Shown one piece after another: positions 1-11,700 of a DNA stretch of 64,000 bases. A program made the position numbers and the translations under genes. The notes below the pieces were generated by a model that searched no databases, was not told the origin of the DNA, and worked only from the letters and a program-made list of their open reading frames with translations. Within the stretch, counting starts at the first letter, position 1. Every line of letters begins with the position of its first letter. This stretch comes from an uncultured Eubacterium sp. (GTDB lineage Bacteria; Bacillota; Clostridia; Peptostreptococcales; Anaerovoracaceae), in assembly GCA_946555345.1 (NCBI GenBank), contig CAMNSS010000011.1, positions 48,741 through 112,740 on the forward strand, given 5' to 3'.

Positions 1-1720
1 AGAGATTGTGGAGCAATGGTGCCTTTCAACATCAAGTTTTTCCCCTGTGGGGGCATGGGGTTATGAACAGGCTGAATGGAAGCCGGGAAATTATCTGTGG
101 ACGCGGAATGAAGTCCGTTATACGGACGGGCATATAAAATACACGACGCCGGGAATTGCCGGCGCCTTAAACAAGGCTTATGAGGCGGCGTATGCGGCAG
201 GTGCGTGGCAAGGCGAGATTGAAGGCGTTGTTTCCACCATCGAAAAAACGGTTGAATCGATTAAAGGTTTAGCGGATGAAACGAAAGCGCTTGCTGAATT
301 TGCAAACGAAAGCGCTGAAAGTGCAAAGTTGCAAGCTGGGCAGGCGGCGTCGGAAATCAATGTTGCGAACCAGCAGATCGAAACGCTTGCGCAAGAACTT
401 GAAACATTGGATAGCGCCATGAAAGCCGATTATGCAACAAAGGGGGAATTGACGGAGGTGGATACTGCGCTTGGCACGCAGATTTCACAAAATGCGGCGC
501 AGATTTCTTTGGCGGCTGAAAAAGTGCAGCAGGTGGAGATCGATGCGGGAAAGGCCATATCGGATGCGGAAGCTGCCAGAAATGCAGCGGATGCGGCAAG
601 GGAAGCGGCTTGCAAGGCGCAGGATGATTATGAGGCATTGCAGCAGCAGGCAGACGCCACGGACGCACAGCTTGCAGCGGCAAAACAGGCAGTATCAAAA
701 GCGCAGGCAGACGCCACGGCTGCGGGTGATGCAGCGGCGGCGGCACAGGAAGCGGCAAGCTCCCTTGCGGACAGGGTAAGCGTAGCGGAGACACACATCG
801 ACCAGAACGCAGAAAGCATTTCGCTTGTGGCAGCTTCCGTTTCTGATATGCGGGTTGGCGGCAGGAATTATATTTTGGAATCCAGGGATGCCCGTGATGG
901 AGAAGGTTCTAAGATCGCAGAGTTCGCACTTTCGGAGCAGTGGGAAGAAGGCAAGTCCTATGCGCTTTCTTTTGAAGGGGGGAAAGCATCGGGCGCCTTT
1001 GCGGCATACCGTGATGATGGCATCACGTTAGTTAAAAGCGGCATATCGCTTAACGAGGCAACAGGAAGGTATGAATGCACGTTTATCTGTCCTGCCCAGG
1101 CTGCGGCAGATGTGGAGGGAAATACGTTAACGATATACAATTTACCTTCTGATGCATCAGCGGGCGGGAGCGTGGGGTTCGTGAAGCTTGAGAAAGGAAA
1201 CAGGGCGACGGACTGGACGCCTGCGCCCGAGGATGGCGTCAATTATACAAATGATACGGTAGCCAGCGCTACGACTAAAATCTTGCAGACTGCGGAAGAA
1301 GTGACGATAGGAATCATGTCTGGATATACGTCCGGCAGCGATTTTGAAAAATACAAGCAGGAAATAGAAAACCTGTTCAAGGCAAATGAAGATGGCTTCG
1401 CTTTTGAGTTTTCGCAGCTTGAAGAGCGGATTGCGGCTGTGGGGGATGAAATCGTGCAAAGAAACCAGTTTATCCGGCTTGAGGCAGGCAATATCATCAT
1501 TGGGCGGTCTGATAGTCCGGTGCAAGCAAGGTTTACCAACGATGCACTTGAATTTACATATAATGGGCAGGTGGTGGCGAAATTCACCAACGAGGTTCTG
1601 GAAGTGCGGAACATCGCCGTGGAAAACCAGGTGCAGTTCGGCATGGGCTGGGCAATAAGGCCGGGCGGATACCTTGAAGGAAAAGGCTACAACCTGGATG
1701 ACGTGTGGATAGGGGGTTAA
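1..1720 (+). CDS. Tail-tip or needle protein with coiled coil, 5'-truncated
   Basis: The frame is open from base 2 and equals codons 50-621 of the complete gene at 40015-41880, where details are given. What remains is the Ala/Gln/Glu-rich coiled coil and the C-terminal structural domain. It is cut by the window edge, not by mutation, and ends four bases before the next tail gene. Confidence 0.8.
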   Translation, partial: EIVEQWCLSTSSFSPVGAWGYEQAEWKPGNYLWTRNEVRYTDGHIKYTTPGIAGALNKAYEAAYAAGAWQGEIEGVVSTIEKTVESIKGLADETKALAEFANESAESAKLQAGQAASEINVANQQIETLAQELETLDSAMKADYATKGELTEVDTALGTQISQNAAQISLAAEKVQQVEIDAGKAISDAEAARNAADAAREAACKAQDDYEALQQQADATDAQLAAAKQAVSKAQADATAAGDAAAAAQEAASSLADRVSVAETHIDQNAESISLVAASVSDMRVGGRNYILESRDARDGEGSKIAEFALSEQWEEGKSYALSFEGGKASGAFAAYRDDGITLVKSGISLNEATGRYECTFICPAQAAADVEGNTLTIYNLPSDASAGGSVGFVKLEKGNRATDWTPAPEDGVNYTNDTVASATTKILQTAEEVTIGIMSGYTSGSDFEKYKQEIENLFKANEDGFAFEFSQLEERIAAVGDEIVQRNQFIRLEAGNIIIGRSDSPVQARFTNDALEFTYNGQVVAKFTNEVLEVRNIAVENQVQFGMGWAIRPGGYLEGKGYNLDDVWIGG

Positions 1721-1723
1721 AGC

Positions 1724-3109
1724 ATGGCAGTATCTTTATCGCTTACGATTGCGCAGGGGTCGCAGAGCGTAGCTAATAACCAGACGTATGTCACGGTGTC
1801 GGTTTATGCGCATTCGACAAATGGTTCGTATAACAACAACAGCAAGCCGGGGTCCGTGGTGATTGATGGCACGTCGTACAGTTTCTCTTCCTCTTTTGCA
1901 AAGAATACGACGACCTGCGTGGCTACGGCGTCAAAATGGGTCAGCCATGCGGCAAACGGGACAAAGACTGTTTCTGCCAGTGCATCGTATGTGACCGGGG
2001 TGTCATCGGGGACGGTCTATGCATCCGGCTCGAAGGTGTTGTCCACGATCCCGCGCGTATCGGATTTGTCGGTAAGCAAGTCCAGCGTCCCCGCTGACGG
2101 GCAGGCCACGGTCACTGCGATGGCAGCCAAGAAGAGCAGCAGTTTTACGGACACCATCACGGTGAAGCTGGGCAGCTACAGCAAAACAGTGGCATCCGGG
2201 GCGGCGTTTGTGATCCCTGCGGAGTGGATGAATGCCATTTCCGGCACGTCTGCCGTGGCCACGGTGACGGTTGTCACGAAGTCTGGCAGCGCCACGATAG
2301 GAAGCAAGTCTGTTAACCTTACGGTGACTGTGCCTGCGGACGTTGTGCCGTCTATAAGCGGGATCACGGCGACGGAAGCGGTCGCAGCGGTTACAAGCAA
2401 ATTCGGCAGCAGGTTCGTGAGGACATTGTCACGGATTAATGTGAAAGTCAGCGCTGGCGGGGCATATGGTTCTACGGTTAAGTCATGTTCTGTGGTGATT
2501 GATGGCGTTACATACCAGCAGGCGGAATTTCAGTCAAATGTTTTGAATACGGCAGGGAACGTGGAAATCAAGGCAACGGTAACGGATAGCAGGGGAAGGA
2601 CGGCAACGTATGCGAAGGCGATTGCCGTGGCCGATTACTCGCCTCCCGTTATCACGTCCCTGGTGCAGTATCCGTGCAATGCGGATGGCACAAGGAATGC
2701 TAGCGGGACGCATACGAAAGTGACGATCAAGGGGAAGGTCTCCCCGGTGGAGGAGCAGAACATAAAATCCCTGGTTTTAAAATATAAGGCGCTGAATGCG
2801 GATAGCTATACGGTACGGACACTCACGGCGGAGGGATGGGATTTTGAAACCTCGGTAGTCGTGTCTGGGACTGACCCCACATCGACGTGGGAGTTCATCG
2901 CTGAAATAACGGATAAAGTGTCGATGGCAAGCCTTAGCGTGGTGACGGGCGTCCCGGTGATCTCCCGTCTTGCGGGCGGCAGGGGCGTGCGGCTGTTCGG
3001 GGAGGCGGAAAACGAGGGATTCTGGGTCGGAAATGTGGACTACACCATCACGGATGCGGAATTTGATGAACTCGTTAATTTGCTGGGGGGTGAAAAAAAT
3101 AGCATTTAA
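1724..3109 (+). CDS. DUF859-like phage tail protein
   Basis: A 461-residue Ser/Thr/Val-rich beta protein of the DUF859 kind, probably part of the tail tip or fibre. It is identical to the gene at 41884-43269, described there. It starts three bases after the previous stop, so the two are translationally coupled. Confidence 0.75.
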   Translation: MAVSLSLTIAQGSQSVANNQTYVTVSVYAHSTNGSYNNNSKPGSVVIDGTSYSFSSSFAKNTTTCVATASKWVSHAANGTKTVSASASYVTGVSSGTVYASGSKVLSTIPRVSDLSVSKSSVPADGQATVTAMAAKKSSSFTDTITVKLGSYSKTVASGAAFVIPAEWMNAISGTSAVATVTVVTKSGSATIGSKSVNLTVTVPADVVPSISGITATEAVAAVTSKFGSRFVRTLSRINVKVSAGGAYGSTVKSCSVVIDGVTYQQAEFQSNVLNTAGNVEIKATVTDSRGRTATYAKAIAVADYSPPVITSLVQYPCNADGTRNASGTHTKVTIKGKVSPVEEQNIKSLVLKYKALNADSYTVRTLTAEGWDFETSVVVSGTDPTSTWEFIAEITDKVSMASLSVVTGVPVISRLAGGRGVRLFGEAENEGFWVGNVDYTITDAEFDELVNLLGGEKNSI

Positions 3110-3496
3110 ATTGATTGATTTTATTTACCCTATTGGCAGCGTGATCGCATCCGTGAACGGAGCGTTTGATCCCAACAGGCTGTACAGCAGCCAGACATGG
3201 GTACGGTTTGCAAACGGGCGGGTGCTGGCCGGCGTGGACGAAGAGGACACAGCGTTCTCTACGGCGGAAAAAACGGGCGGGAGAAGGCGCATAAGCTGGA
3301 GGTAAATGAAATGCCAAGGCATACCCATAGTATGGTTTATTTGACAAATTGGGATGGCACAAAGGGCAGCGGGTATATCATATCAAGCACAGCAAGCGGA
3401 AGTAGTAACCAAACTGTAAATTATGTGGGCGGAAATGCCGCACACAACAACCTACAGCCGTACATTGCAGTGTATTACTGGAAACGTACGGCATGA
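3090..3496 (+). pseudogene. Tail collar-type protein, frameshifted
   Basis: Copy A of the broken collar gene at 43250-43656. The N-terminal half is in frame with the GTG at 3090 and the His-rich C-terminal half is one frame back. The break lies at the G run around 3279-3281, as in the other copy, so it is either a property of the phage or an artefact shared by both assembled copies. Confidence 0.65.
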
Positions 3497-3528
3497 TATG
3501 CGCCCTGCGGGGCGGGAAAGAAGGAGCG

Positions 3529-4002
3529 ATGGAAGAAAGGCAGGCTTTGGATGAAAGGAAAATCAGGGAGCTGTTCAAACAGACGGGAGACAGCATCCAG
3601 GCGATACTGGATTATTTCAGGCTGAAAAACAAGGTGCTGTGGGAAGGGGATGCCTGGACGTCCGGGACAAAGACAATCCTTGGCATAAGCAAATACCAGA
3701 GGATAAAGGTTTACCCGTGGAATAATCATGAAGGGGTAGAACTGGAACGGTACAATGCTGATAATTTTGGTGGGGAAGGGTTTGTCCAAGGGGTGAGCAG
3801 TGCCAGCCATTATCATACTGAAATAGCGGTTAGGTTAAAATTGAGCGGAGAGACGGTTGCTATTTCACGTGGCAATTACATACAGCATATAGGCGGCGGT
3901 AACCATGCAGCATTGGAGAACATAGGAGGCATAATAAAGGTTGTTGGTACAGAACCCCTGCTCCCGGAATCCCTCAAAAAAATCACAGAGGGGAGAGGGT
4001 AG
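3529..4002 (+). CDS. Small tail-associated protein (157 aa)
   Basis: Identical to 43689-44162, described there. The ATG at 3529 follows a GAAGGAG ribosome site and is preferred to the longer frame beginning at 3493. Its place between collar and tail-tip genes suggests a receptor-binding role. Confidence 0.65.
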   Translation: MEERQALDERKIRELFKQTGDSIQAILDYFRLKNKVLWEGDAWTSGTKTILGISKYQRIKVYPWNNHEGVELERYNADNFGGEGFVQGVSSASHYHTEIAVRLKLSGETVAISRGNYIQHIGGGNHAALENIGGIIKVVGTEPLLPESLKKITEGRG

Positions 4003-4045
4003 CTCTTAGAAGCGTTAAATCCTTCTTTGGAAAGGGGTGTGCAAC

Positions 4046-4459
4046 GTGAAGATATTCACAATCCTGAAGAAAATGGCACAGAAGCTGGGAATGGTATCGG
4101 ATTACGTCGTAGAATCCGGTAAAAGCGGGATGTGGGCTTACCAAAAATGGGATTCCAGGATTGTACGGCTCTGGGGGACGTACACGGGGAGTATTGCGGC
4201 CTATGCGCAAAGTACCTTCCTTGTACCTGTGCAGAAGTATCCATTTAAGGTATACGATGCCCATGACGTTGCTTGTGCAAGGGTGGACACTGGCAGTGGG
4301 ATATTCATTTATGGATATGACGATAAGATAGCAGGCTGGAGCGGCGTAATTGCTACAATGAATACATACCCTGCGGGGACAAAGGCAAGAATTGTCGCTA
4401 AAATCCAGGTAACCGGGTGGTGGAAGGAGTTTACCGCTGGGGAAGAGGGTAGTACATAG
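4046..4459 (+). CDS. Tail-tip protein, first tandem paralogue (137 aa)
   Basis: Identical to 44206-44619, described there. A GTG start is chosen because the leader matches that of the next gene, which has ATG at the same place. It shares about 35 N-terminal residues with the 4491-4889 product and then diverges. Confidence 0.65.
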   Translation: MKIFTILKKMAQKLGMVSDYVVESGKSGMWAYQKWDSRIVRLWGTYTGSIAAYAQSTFLVPVQKYPFKVYDAHDVACARVDTGSGIFIYGYDDKIAGWSGVIATMNTYPAGTKARIVAKIQVTGWWKEFTAGEEGST

Positions 4460-4490
4460 ATTTATTAACATTTTCAAGGGGGTGTGCAGT

Positions 4491-4889
4491 ATGAGAATAT
4501 TCACAATACTAAAGAAAATGGCGCAAAAGCTGGGGCTGATATCGGACTACGTAGTGGAAACCGGCACGTCCGGCATCTGGGCGTACAGGAAGTGGGCGTC
4601 AGGGACGGCGGAGTGCTGGGGGAGGTGGAGCGGGAACTTAAACCATTATGCAGGTCCATATGGAATGGATTTTTTCGGATATAAAACCGGGACACTGGCA
4701 TTCCCTTTTGCGTTTCAGGAAGTGCCAATCTGCATACAGTATTCCTGCAACATTGGAAACGGGTTTTCCATCGGCGCACAGGGCAGGCTTAGCACGACTA
4801 AAAGTAGCATGGTATGCTATATGCTGGCAAACATTTCGGGCAGGCAACCGGTATATGCAGATATATGCGCCATAGGCAGGTGGAAATAA
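4491..4889 (+). CDS. Tail-tip protein, second tandem paralogue (132 aa)
   Basis: Identical to 44651-45049, described there. It is the last gene before a strong intrinsic terminator at 4894-4920. Confidence 0.65.
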   Translation: MRIFTILKKMAQKLGLISDYVVETGTSGIWAYRKWASGTAECWGRWSGNLNHYAGPYGMDFFGYKTGTLAFPFAFQEVPICIQYSCNIGNGFSIGAQGRLSTTKSSMVCYMLANISGRQPVYADICAIGRWK

Positions 4890-4893
4890 CATG

Positions 4894-4920
4894 GGGGCGA
4901 AAAAACGCCCCTGTTTTTTT
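4894..4920 (+). terminator. Intrinsic terminator after the tail-tip genes
   Basis: GGGGCG and CGCCCC form a perfect 6-bp stem closed by six A, followed by TG and seven T. Large virion genes continue downstream, so late transcription must read through or restart. Confidence 0.85.
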
Positions 4921-4956
4921 ATACTTTTTTCAGAGTTTTAAAGGAGGAAACGGCAT

Positions 4957-5784
4957 ATGGCAGAAAAACCAAAATATGAACAGCCCACAGAATACAAGAG
5001 CGATTACCAGGGGCAGATAGATAATACGTTAAAAAATATAACCAACAAGGAAGCCTTTACATATGACCCTTTGAAGGACGCCAGCTACCAGGGGCTGGCG
5101 AAGCTGTACCAGAGGCAGGGGGAGCAGGCGGCAAAGAACACGATGGGGGATGCGGCTGCCCTCAACGGGGGCTATGGGTCGTCTTATGCGGTGACGGCAA
5201 GCCAGCAGGCGAGGAATGATTATAACCAGCAGCTTGCATCACAGATCCCGGCGCTCCAGGAGGCGGCGTATAACCGTTATCTGAATGATTATAACATGAA
5301 CCTCTCGGCGTTCAATGCTTTGCAGGCGGCGGATGATTCAGCATATGGGAGGCACAGGGACACCGTAGCGGACTCCCAGTGGAAATACGGGATGGACTAT
5401 CAAGGATACAGGGATGATGTGTCGGATTCCCAGTGGCAGAAGTCATATGATCGGGGCGTGTATGAGTCAGACCGGAATTACGAATATCAAAAATCCAGGG
5501 ATGCCGTCACGGATAGCCAGTGGGCGCAGGAGTTTGCACTACAAAAAAAAGCAGCGGCCTCTAGCGGGAGGGGTTCTTCTTCTAGGGGCGGGTATGGTTC
5601 TGTGAGATCTGGCCGTTCAGGCAGTGATGTTGACAGGCTGGTTGCGGCTGCGACTGATGCTGTTGGAAAAGGAATAAATGCATTAAGCTCGGCGGTTAAT
5701 TCTGGAGCGTTAAGATCGAATAAGAAACCGAAAAAAGGGCTTGCGGTTCCAATCGGCACGAGTCCAAGAGCTTTGCTTAGATAG
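4957..5784 (+). CDS. Virion protein with DSQW repeats
   Basis: Identical to 45117-45944, described there: 275 residues with three RDxVxDSQW repeats, probably an internal or ejected virion protein. It has a strong AAAGGAGG site and begins nine bases upstream of the giant gene's intergenic gap. Confidence 0.7.
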   Translation: MAEKPKYEQPTEYKSDYQGQIDNTLKNITNKEAFTYDPLKDASYQGLAKLYQRQGEQAAKNTMGDAAALNGGYGSSYAVTASQQARNDYNQQLASQIPALQEAAYNRYLNDYNMNLSAFNALQAADDSAYGRHRDTVADSQWKYGMDYQGYRDDVSDSQWQKSYDRGVYESDRNYEYQKSRDAVTDSQWAQEFALQKKAAASSGRGSSSRGGYGSVRSGRSGSDVDRLVAAATDAVGKGINALSSAVNSGALRSNKKPKKGLAVPIGTSPRALLR

Positions 5785-5793
5785 GAGATCATA

Positions 5794-8700
5794 ATGGCAG
5801 GGAAAAGGAACATAGGCAGATTAAGGAAGGCAGTGCGGAAGGAAAATACAGCCGAAGCAATCAAAAATGCGGGGCAGGCAGCAGTACGCGCAGGGAAAAG
5901 CGCAGTCGTGGCTAATACGGTAAAGCAAGGATCTTCTGCTGTACGGCAGGTTGCACAAAACGAAGGGAAAAAATATGCAGGAACAGGGCGTTCTGGCAAA
6001 CAGAGCATCCCTGAAGACAGTGCAAACAGAGTGCGGAATCCCAGGCTGGATGCTCTCTTGGAGAAATATGAGAAAACAAAGAAGGATCAAGGTTTTCTGT
6101 CCGCAATGGAAAAGTATAGGAACAAGGATTTCCTTTTTATGAGAAACGGAGAGAATGGTTCAGAACGGAATAAGCCCATCAGTATAGCGGAAATCCGGGA
6201 AACTACTAAAAAAATGCGGGAGGAGATGGCAAAGGCACAGACAAGTACGGATTCGGAAGAAGGCAGGCTCAGGAATCTGACGGAGGGAAACCTGCGCCAA
6301 ATTGCAGGAAGCCATGTCAAAACGCTGGGTGCGATTGTCGAAGGCAGCGAAACGAACATCGTCCCTGCTTCGGCTGGGAGTATCGCTTCTCCCCTTGTCG
6401 GGTTAAAGTATAGCCAGGTGGAAGAGTCGAGGAAAAATGCCCAGAAGGAAAGCGGCAAGGCAATGTCCGAATTTGGGTCAAGCCAGATTGACAAAGGCGC
6501 AGAAAAAATCAAGAAAGGCAAGGAAGGACTAAACTGGGCGGAAGCGTTTTTGGCAGATCTTTATGGTGAAGCGCTTGGGCTTGGCGCTGATGCGCTTGCA
6601 GGTCCGCTTTCAGGGGCAGCGATGTTTTCGCGTTCATTTGGCTCTGCGTATGATAGGGCTGAAAAGGAAGGCGCAACCCCTTTGCAGGCGGGGATTTATG
6701 GCATATCAATGGGTGGGGTGGATGCAGGACTGGGGAAATTGACTAAAGTGGCAAAACCCTTGCGGAAGCTTTATGGCAAAGACGCTGGCGATGATGTCAT
6801 TGATACGCTTTTGAACAAAGTGTCAGGGAAGATGGTATCGCAGAAGGGAAAGGACATCGTTTGGCATGGGGGCAAGGCGGGGGTTTCAGCGCTTACCGAA
6901 GCGCTTGAGGAAATGGTTGCGGAGGGACTTGAGCCTTCGATCGCAAACCAGATTTATGCAGAGGCGGCGGGAATCCCGCATGAGACAAGCGCAAAGGACA
7001 TCCTTTATGCAGGGCTTCTTGGCAGCGCACTGGGAGGAAGCCACAGCGGCGTCACGCAGGCCTGGGGATATTCCCAGGGACGGAAAGTGCGGGACGTGTT
7101 CGGCGAGGAAGGAACAAAAGAGCTTGCAAAAAAAGCGGCCGCAGCGGATGAAGACTCTGGCACGGGGCTTGTTGCAACAGCGATGGAAAAGATGATCGAA
7201 ACTGGGCAGGGGATCGCCGCCGGGCAGGCCAAGGAATTGTACAAGGCGGCATACCAGCAGGAGGTGAAAGACCTTGAGCGGGCGGAGCTTGCAAGAAGAT
7301 CATCTGAACGCATTATTCGCGGTGAAAACCTTGTGCCGCCAACCATAACAGACAGGGAGACGGGAAAGGAAATACTTAACGTGAATACCGCCCGCCTTTT
7401 TGATGAAAAAAAGATGCAGGCGGCCGAAGCGGTGAAAGCGATGCAGCTGCCGGGAGCAAAGGCAGGACAGATTGTGGAATCCGTGGCGCGGATTGAGACG
7501 GGCGTTGCGGGCGTAGATGACGTGAATCTTTTTACGGTGCCAAATCAGGAGGCGAGGGAGGCTTATACCGCTGTGACGGGAAAAACGCTTCCAGGGACGA
7601 ATAAGGGAACGAGGGAGGCGTTATATGAAACAATCGCTGTTAACCGCGTCAATTCGGCAAGAATGGAAACGGAAAACCATATTGACCGTATGCGCGGGGT
7701 GATCGAGCAGAACATGACGCAGGATTATGAATCCGCCGGGCAGGAAACATTTGCGCAGGTGTTTGGCAAAGTGGACGTAAGGGACGTGCCGCAGGTGGAG
7801 GATGCAGCGGTCACCTTTGATGGCTTTTACCGTGCGGGAAGGAACGGCATTGATTACGTGGATGTAGCATCAATAGAAAATCCGGCATATCAGAACGTGT
7901 CTCCAGGGGTAAAGCAGGCGGCATGGGATGCCGGGCGGCAGGATGCATTCATTGCTTCCGACACGGCGAAAGGACTTCAATTAAAGCTTGGGCAGTCCCT
8001 TCGGGAAAACCGTGTACAAACGGGGACACAAGGCACACAGGGCAGGGTTACGGCGGAACTGCCCCCGGAAGGCAAGGCATTGTTAAAGGCAAGCGACCAA
8101 GGAATGTTCCGCGCACTGGCAAGGACTTTTGGCCTCGACATCCACATTGTGGAGGAGGAAGGGGTCGACGGGGTTTACCGTGACGGGGAAGCCTGGCTGT
8201 CCGTCGATGCTGACAGAGGTCTTTCTTCTGTGCTTGCACATGAGATTACTCGTCAGATGGAAGTTTACGCACCGGAGGAATACGATAAACTGAAAGATCT
8301 TGTGCAGGCGGATTGGGCTAAGAGGGACGACATGGACGAAACCGCAGGCGAAAAGAAAAGCCAGTATGCGGAAAGTGGCGTGGAGCAGCCCCATAAGGGG
8401 GATTTTGATGATATCATCGCTAATTCCGTATATGAGATGATTCAGGATAAAGCGTTTGCTAATGAGATGTGCAGGCATCACAGGGATATTGCACAGCCTG
8501 TCTTAGATGCTGTTAAGACCGTCCAAAAAAAGCTCCGCATAGTGCTGGCAGAAGGAGAAAGATTCACGCAGAAGCAGAATGCGGCGCTCTTTTCAAATCT
8601 TGATATTCTAAAAGATTCTGAAAGCATATGGGCTGACGGGCTTATGCGGACGGCACAGAATTGGGATGCGGCAGGGCAGGCCGGTGTTTTCGGCAATGTG

Positions 8701-11700
8701 AAAAGATACCCTGCGAATATGAGCAAGGACAGCCCAATCAAAAGACAGATACAAGAAAATTTGGAAAAAATCAATGCCATCGGCGTTGTTGCAGACATAA
8801 AGAGCGATAGATTTAAAGGCATGACAGATGAACAAATTATTGATGAAGTTATGCCGGAGTTTAGAAAAAGAGGAGCAGGCGTTGACAGAACGGGGCTTGG
8901 ATTTATCAGTTTGAAGGAAACGTTCGTTAATAACAGCCTGAATTATTTAGGCGGAGAGGCAGAGTATGCCGCATTTGCTGCAATTCCAAACGTTTTAAAA
9001 AAAGGTATGGAGATTAGGGATGCAGGATATGAAGCCAGCGGGCATAATGCTGCACTTGCTGCACCAGTGGTGATAGATGGTAAAACGGGGATTATCGGGG
9101 CCGCAGTAAAAGAAACAAAAGAAAATGAATATAAGGTCCACAGGATTCTTATGCCGGATGGCACGGAATATGTTTTTCATGATAGTATATTCGATCCCGA
9201 TGGAAATGACAGGGAACAGTTTTCCCTCCCAGCTCCCGACGCCGTGAACGACTACATCAATGCACATGAAACGGAATTCGTGGAAGCGCCGCCGGTGAGG
9301 GATTATGAGCGGGAAGGCGCAGAGCTGAGGGAGCAGTCCATAGGGGAGCTGCAGGAGCAGGTGAAGAAGCTGCGGCAGGGTAAGCGCTTAACGCACGGCA
9401 AGGTTTTTGACAAGGCTTCCGTGGAAGAGGAACTGAACAGCCTGGTGCGTACGCTCATGAGCCACAGCGAAGGGACGGCGAACAAAACAGACCACAGGCT
9501 GGTGAAGATGCTTGCCGAAAACGCTTCCTCCGTTTATACGGCGATGAAGGACGGGGACATTGCGGGGGCGGCGAATACCGCATGGTATGCGGCACGGGAT
9601 GCAGTGGAAAACCTGCGGCTCGTGGATGATTGGGCTTTCCGTGAATACAAGGAACTGCGGGACGTGATGCGGACGACCGCTGTCACGGTATCGGAAGCAG
9701 GCAGGGGCGATATTCCGGACTTTGCGGATTTCAGGCGCAAGAACATGGGGCGGCTGCGGCTCGTCGACCGGGGAGGGATTCCCGTGGACACGCTTTACAT
9801 GGAGCTTTGTGAGGCGTACCCGGAATTATTTTCAAAAGACGTTACCCATTCGGCAAGCCAGCTCGTGGCAATGGCAGACATAAGGGCGCAGCTAGAGCCT
9901 TATGACATCATGCTCTCTGCGGAGGAGACAGGACAACTTGTGAAGGAAGCCGCACACGATCTCCTGGACATAGCTGCCAGGGGAAAGCCGTGGAAGTCAT
10001 GGGCGGACAGGAAAACGGAATGCTATGACGGGAAACTGAAAGCCATGAAAGTGCGGCAGGCAGAGGCATTGCGGAACGTGAAAATCAGGGAACGCATGGG
10101 GGCGGTGCGCATGGTGGACAGGCAGAACCTAAAGCATCGGGAATGCAAGCAGAAGGACAGGAAGGAGCATATCAGGCAGTTTGGGAGCATACAGGAAAAT
10201 TATGAGTGGCTTTCGGGAAGGCTCTTGAATCCTGCGGACGACAAGCACATCCCGGAGGGGTTCAGGACAACTGTGGCACGTCTTTTGCAGCAGACCGGCC
10301 TCCGGACGGAATGGTCGAAGAGCCTTGAAAAAAAGTACGGGAAAGCACAGAAAACGCTGCAGATGGGCGAGCTAAAGCGGCAGTTTGCCGAAATTGCCAA
10401 AGAGGACGGCAGCGGGATATTTGAGTACGACAGGCAAATATTTGAGCTGATGGACGTTCTTTCCGAAAAACTGGAAGGGAAGCCCATTGAACAGGCGACA
10501 AATGAAGAACTGGCATCCATTGACACGCTGCTAAAGGCAATCGCAAGCAATGTGAGGAATTATAACCGTGCATTCACTGATGGGATCAAGGAGGAAATTT
10601 CAGGGCTTGCGGGCAGGTCGATTGACGCTGCAAAGAAACATATTGAAAAACATGGAAACCGCAGTGAACGTTCCGGCGCGATGGGAGGGATGGACATATT
10701 CCCGAATGAATCGATGGTCACGCCGAGGGACTTCTTTGAGCAGATCGGCGGGATGGAGGAGATCTTTCTTGCCATGAGGAAGGGCATGGACAAGCACGTT
10801 GACAACCTCACGAAAGCGAGGGGTTTTTTCGATGAAATTTTCACGCCATACCATAAAGGAACAGCGTTAAGGAAACAGGCAAAGCCGGGGAGCAGGATAG
10901 AGGGATGGCGGGATGGCTCGCAGATGCACAGAATCGAACTTGCATCCGGGCGGAGCATCAGCCTAAGCCCAGCGCAGGTGATGTCGTTTTACTGCCTTTC
11001 CAAAAGGGAACAGGCGCAGGGTCATATCCTGGGTTCGGGCGTGGTGGCAAGCCGGGTGGACAATGCATCAAAATTAAAGCAGTTCTTCGGCGCAAAAGTG
11101 CAAACCGCGGGTTCTGCCGTGATGGTAAGCCCTGCTGATGTGGAGAAAATCATCGCCCTTCTGACGCCGGAACAGCGGCAAATGGCGGACAGGCTGCAAG
11201 GCTACCTGGACAGCGAGTGCGCAGGGTGGGGCAACGAAGCATCCATGAGGCTTTACGGGTACAGGAAGTTCACGGAAAAGGACTGCTTCCCGCTCAAGTC
11301 CGCTGACCAGTACCTTGACAGCAGTTTTGAGGGAAGGCGGGCCGCAGAACGGATAAAGGATTTTGGGTTTACGAAGGGGACTGCCGTAAATGCGAATAAC
11401 CCGGTTGTAATCGATGACATATTCTGCGTGGTTTCCGATCACATAAATAAAATGAGCCTGTATAATGCCTTTGCCGCCCCGATATCTGATTTCACAAGGG
11501 TATACAATCATAAAACAAGGGATGGCGAGGGGCATATGACGGGGTCTGTCAAATCATCCATTGAAGACGCTTACGGAAGGAAGGCGGTAAGCTACATCGA
11601 CAACTTTTTAGCTGATGTCAATGGTATTGCGCAGATGAGGACGGAAGATATGATGCGGTTTGCCAGTAAGCCGCTGGCAAACAACAAGAAGGCAACCATC

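Noticed and set aside
3493..4002. Longer start for the 157-residue tail gene (also 43653)
   Set aside because: The extra 12 codons overlap the collar stop region and lack a ribosome site, while GAAGGAG stands before the inner ATG.
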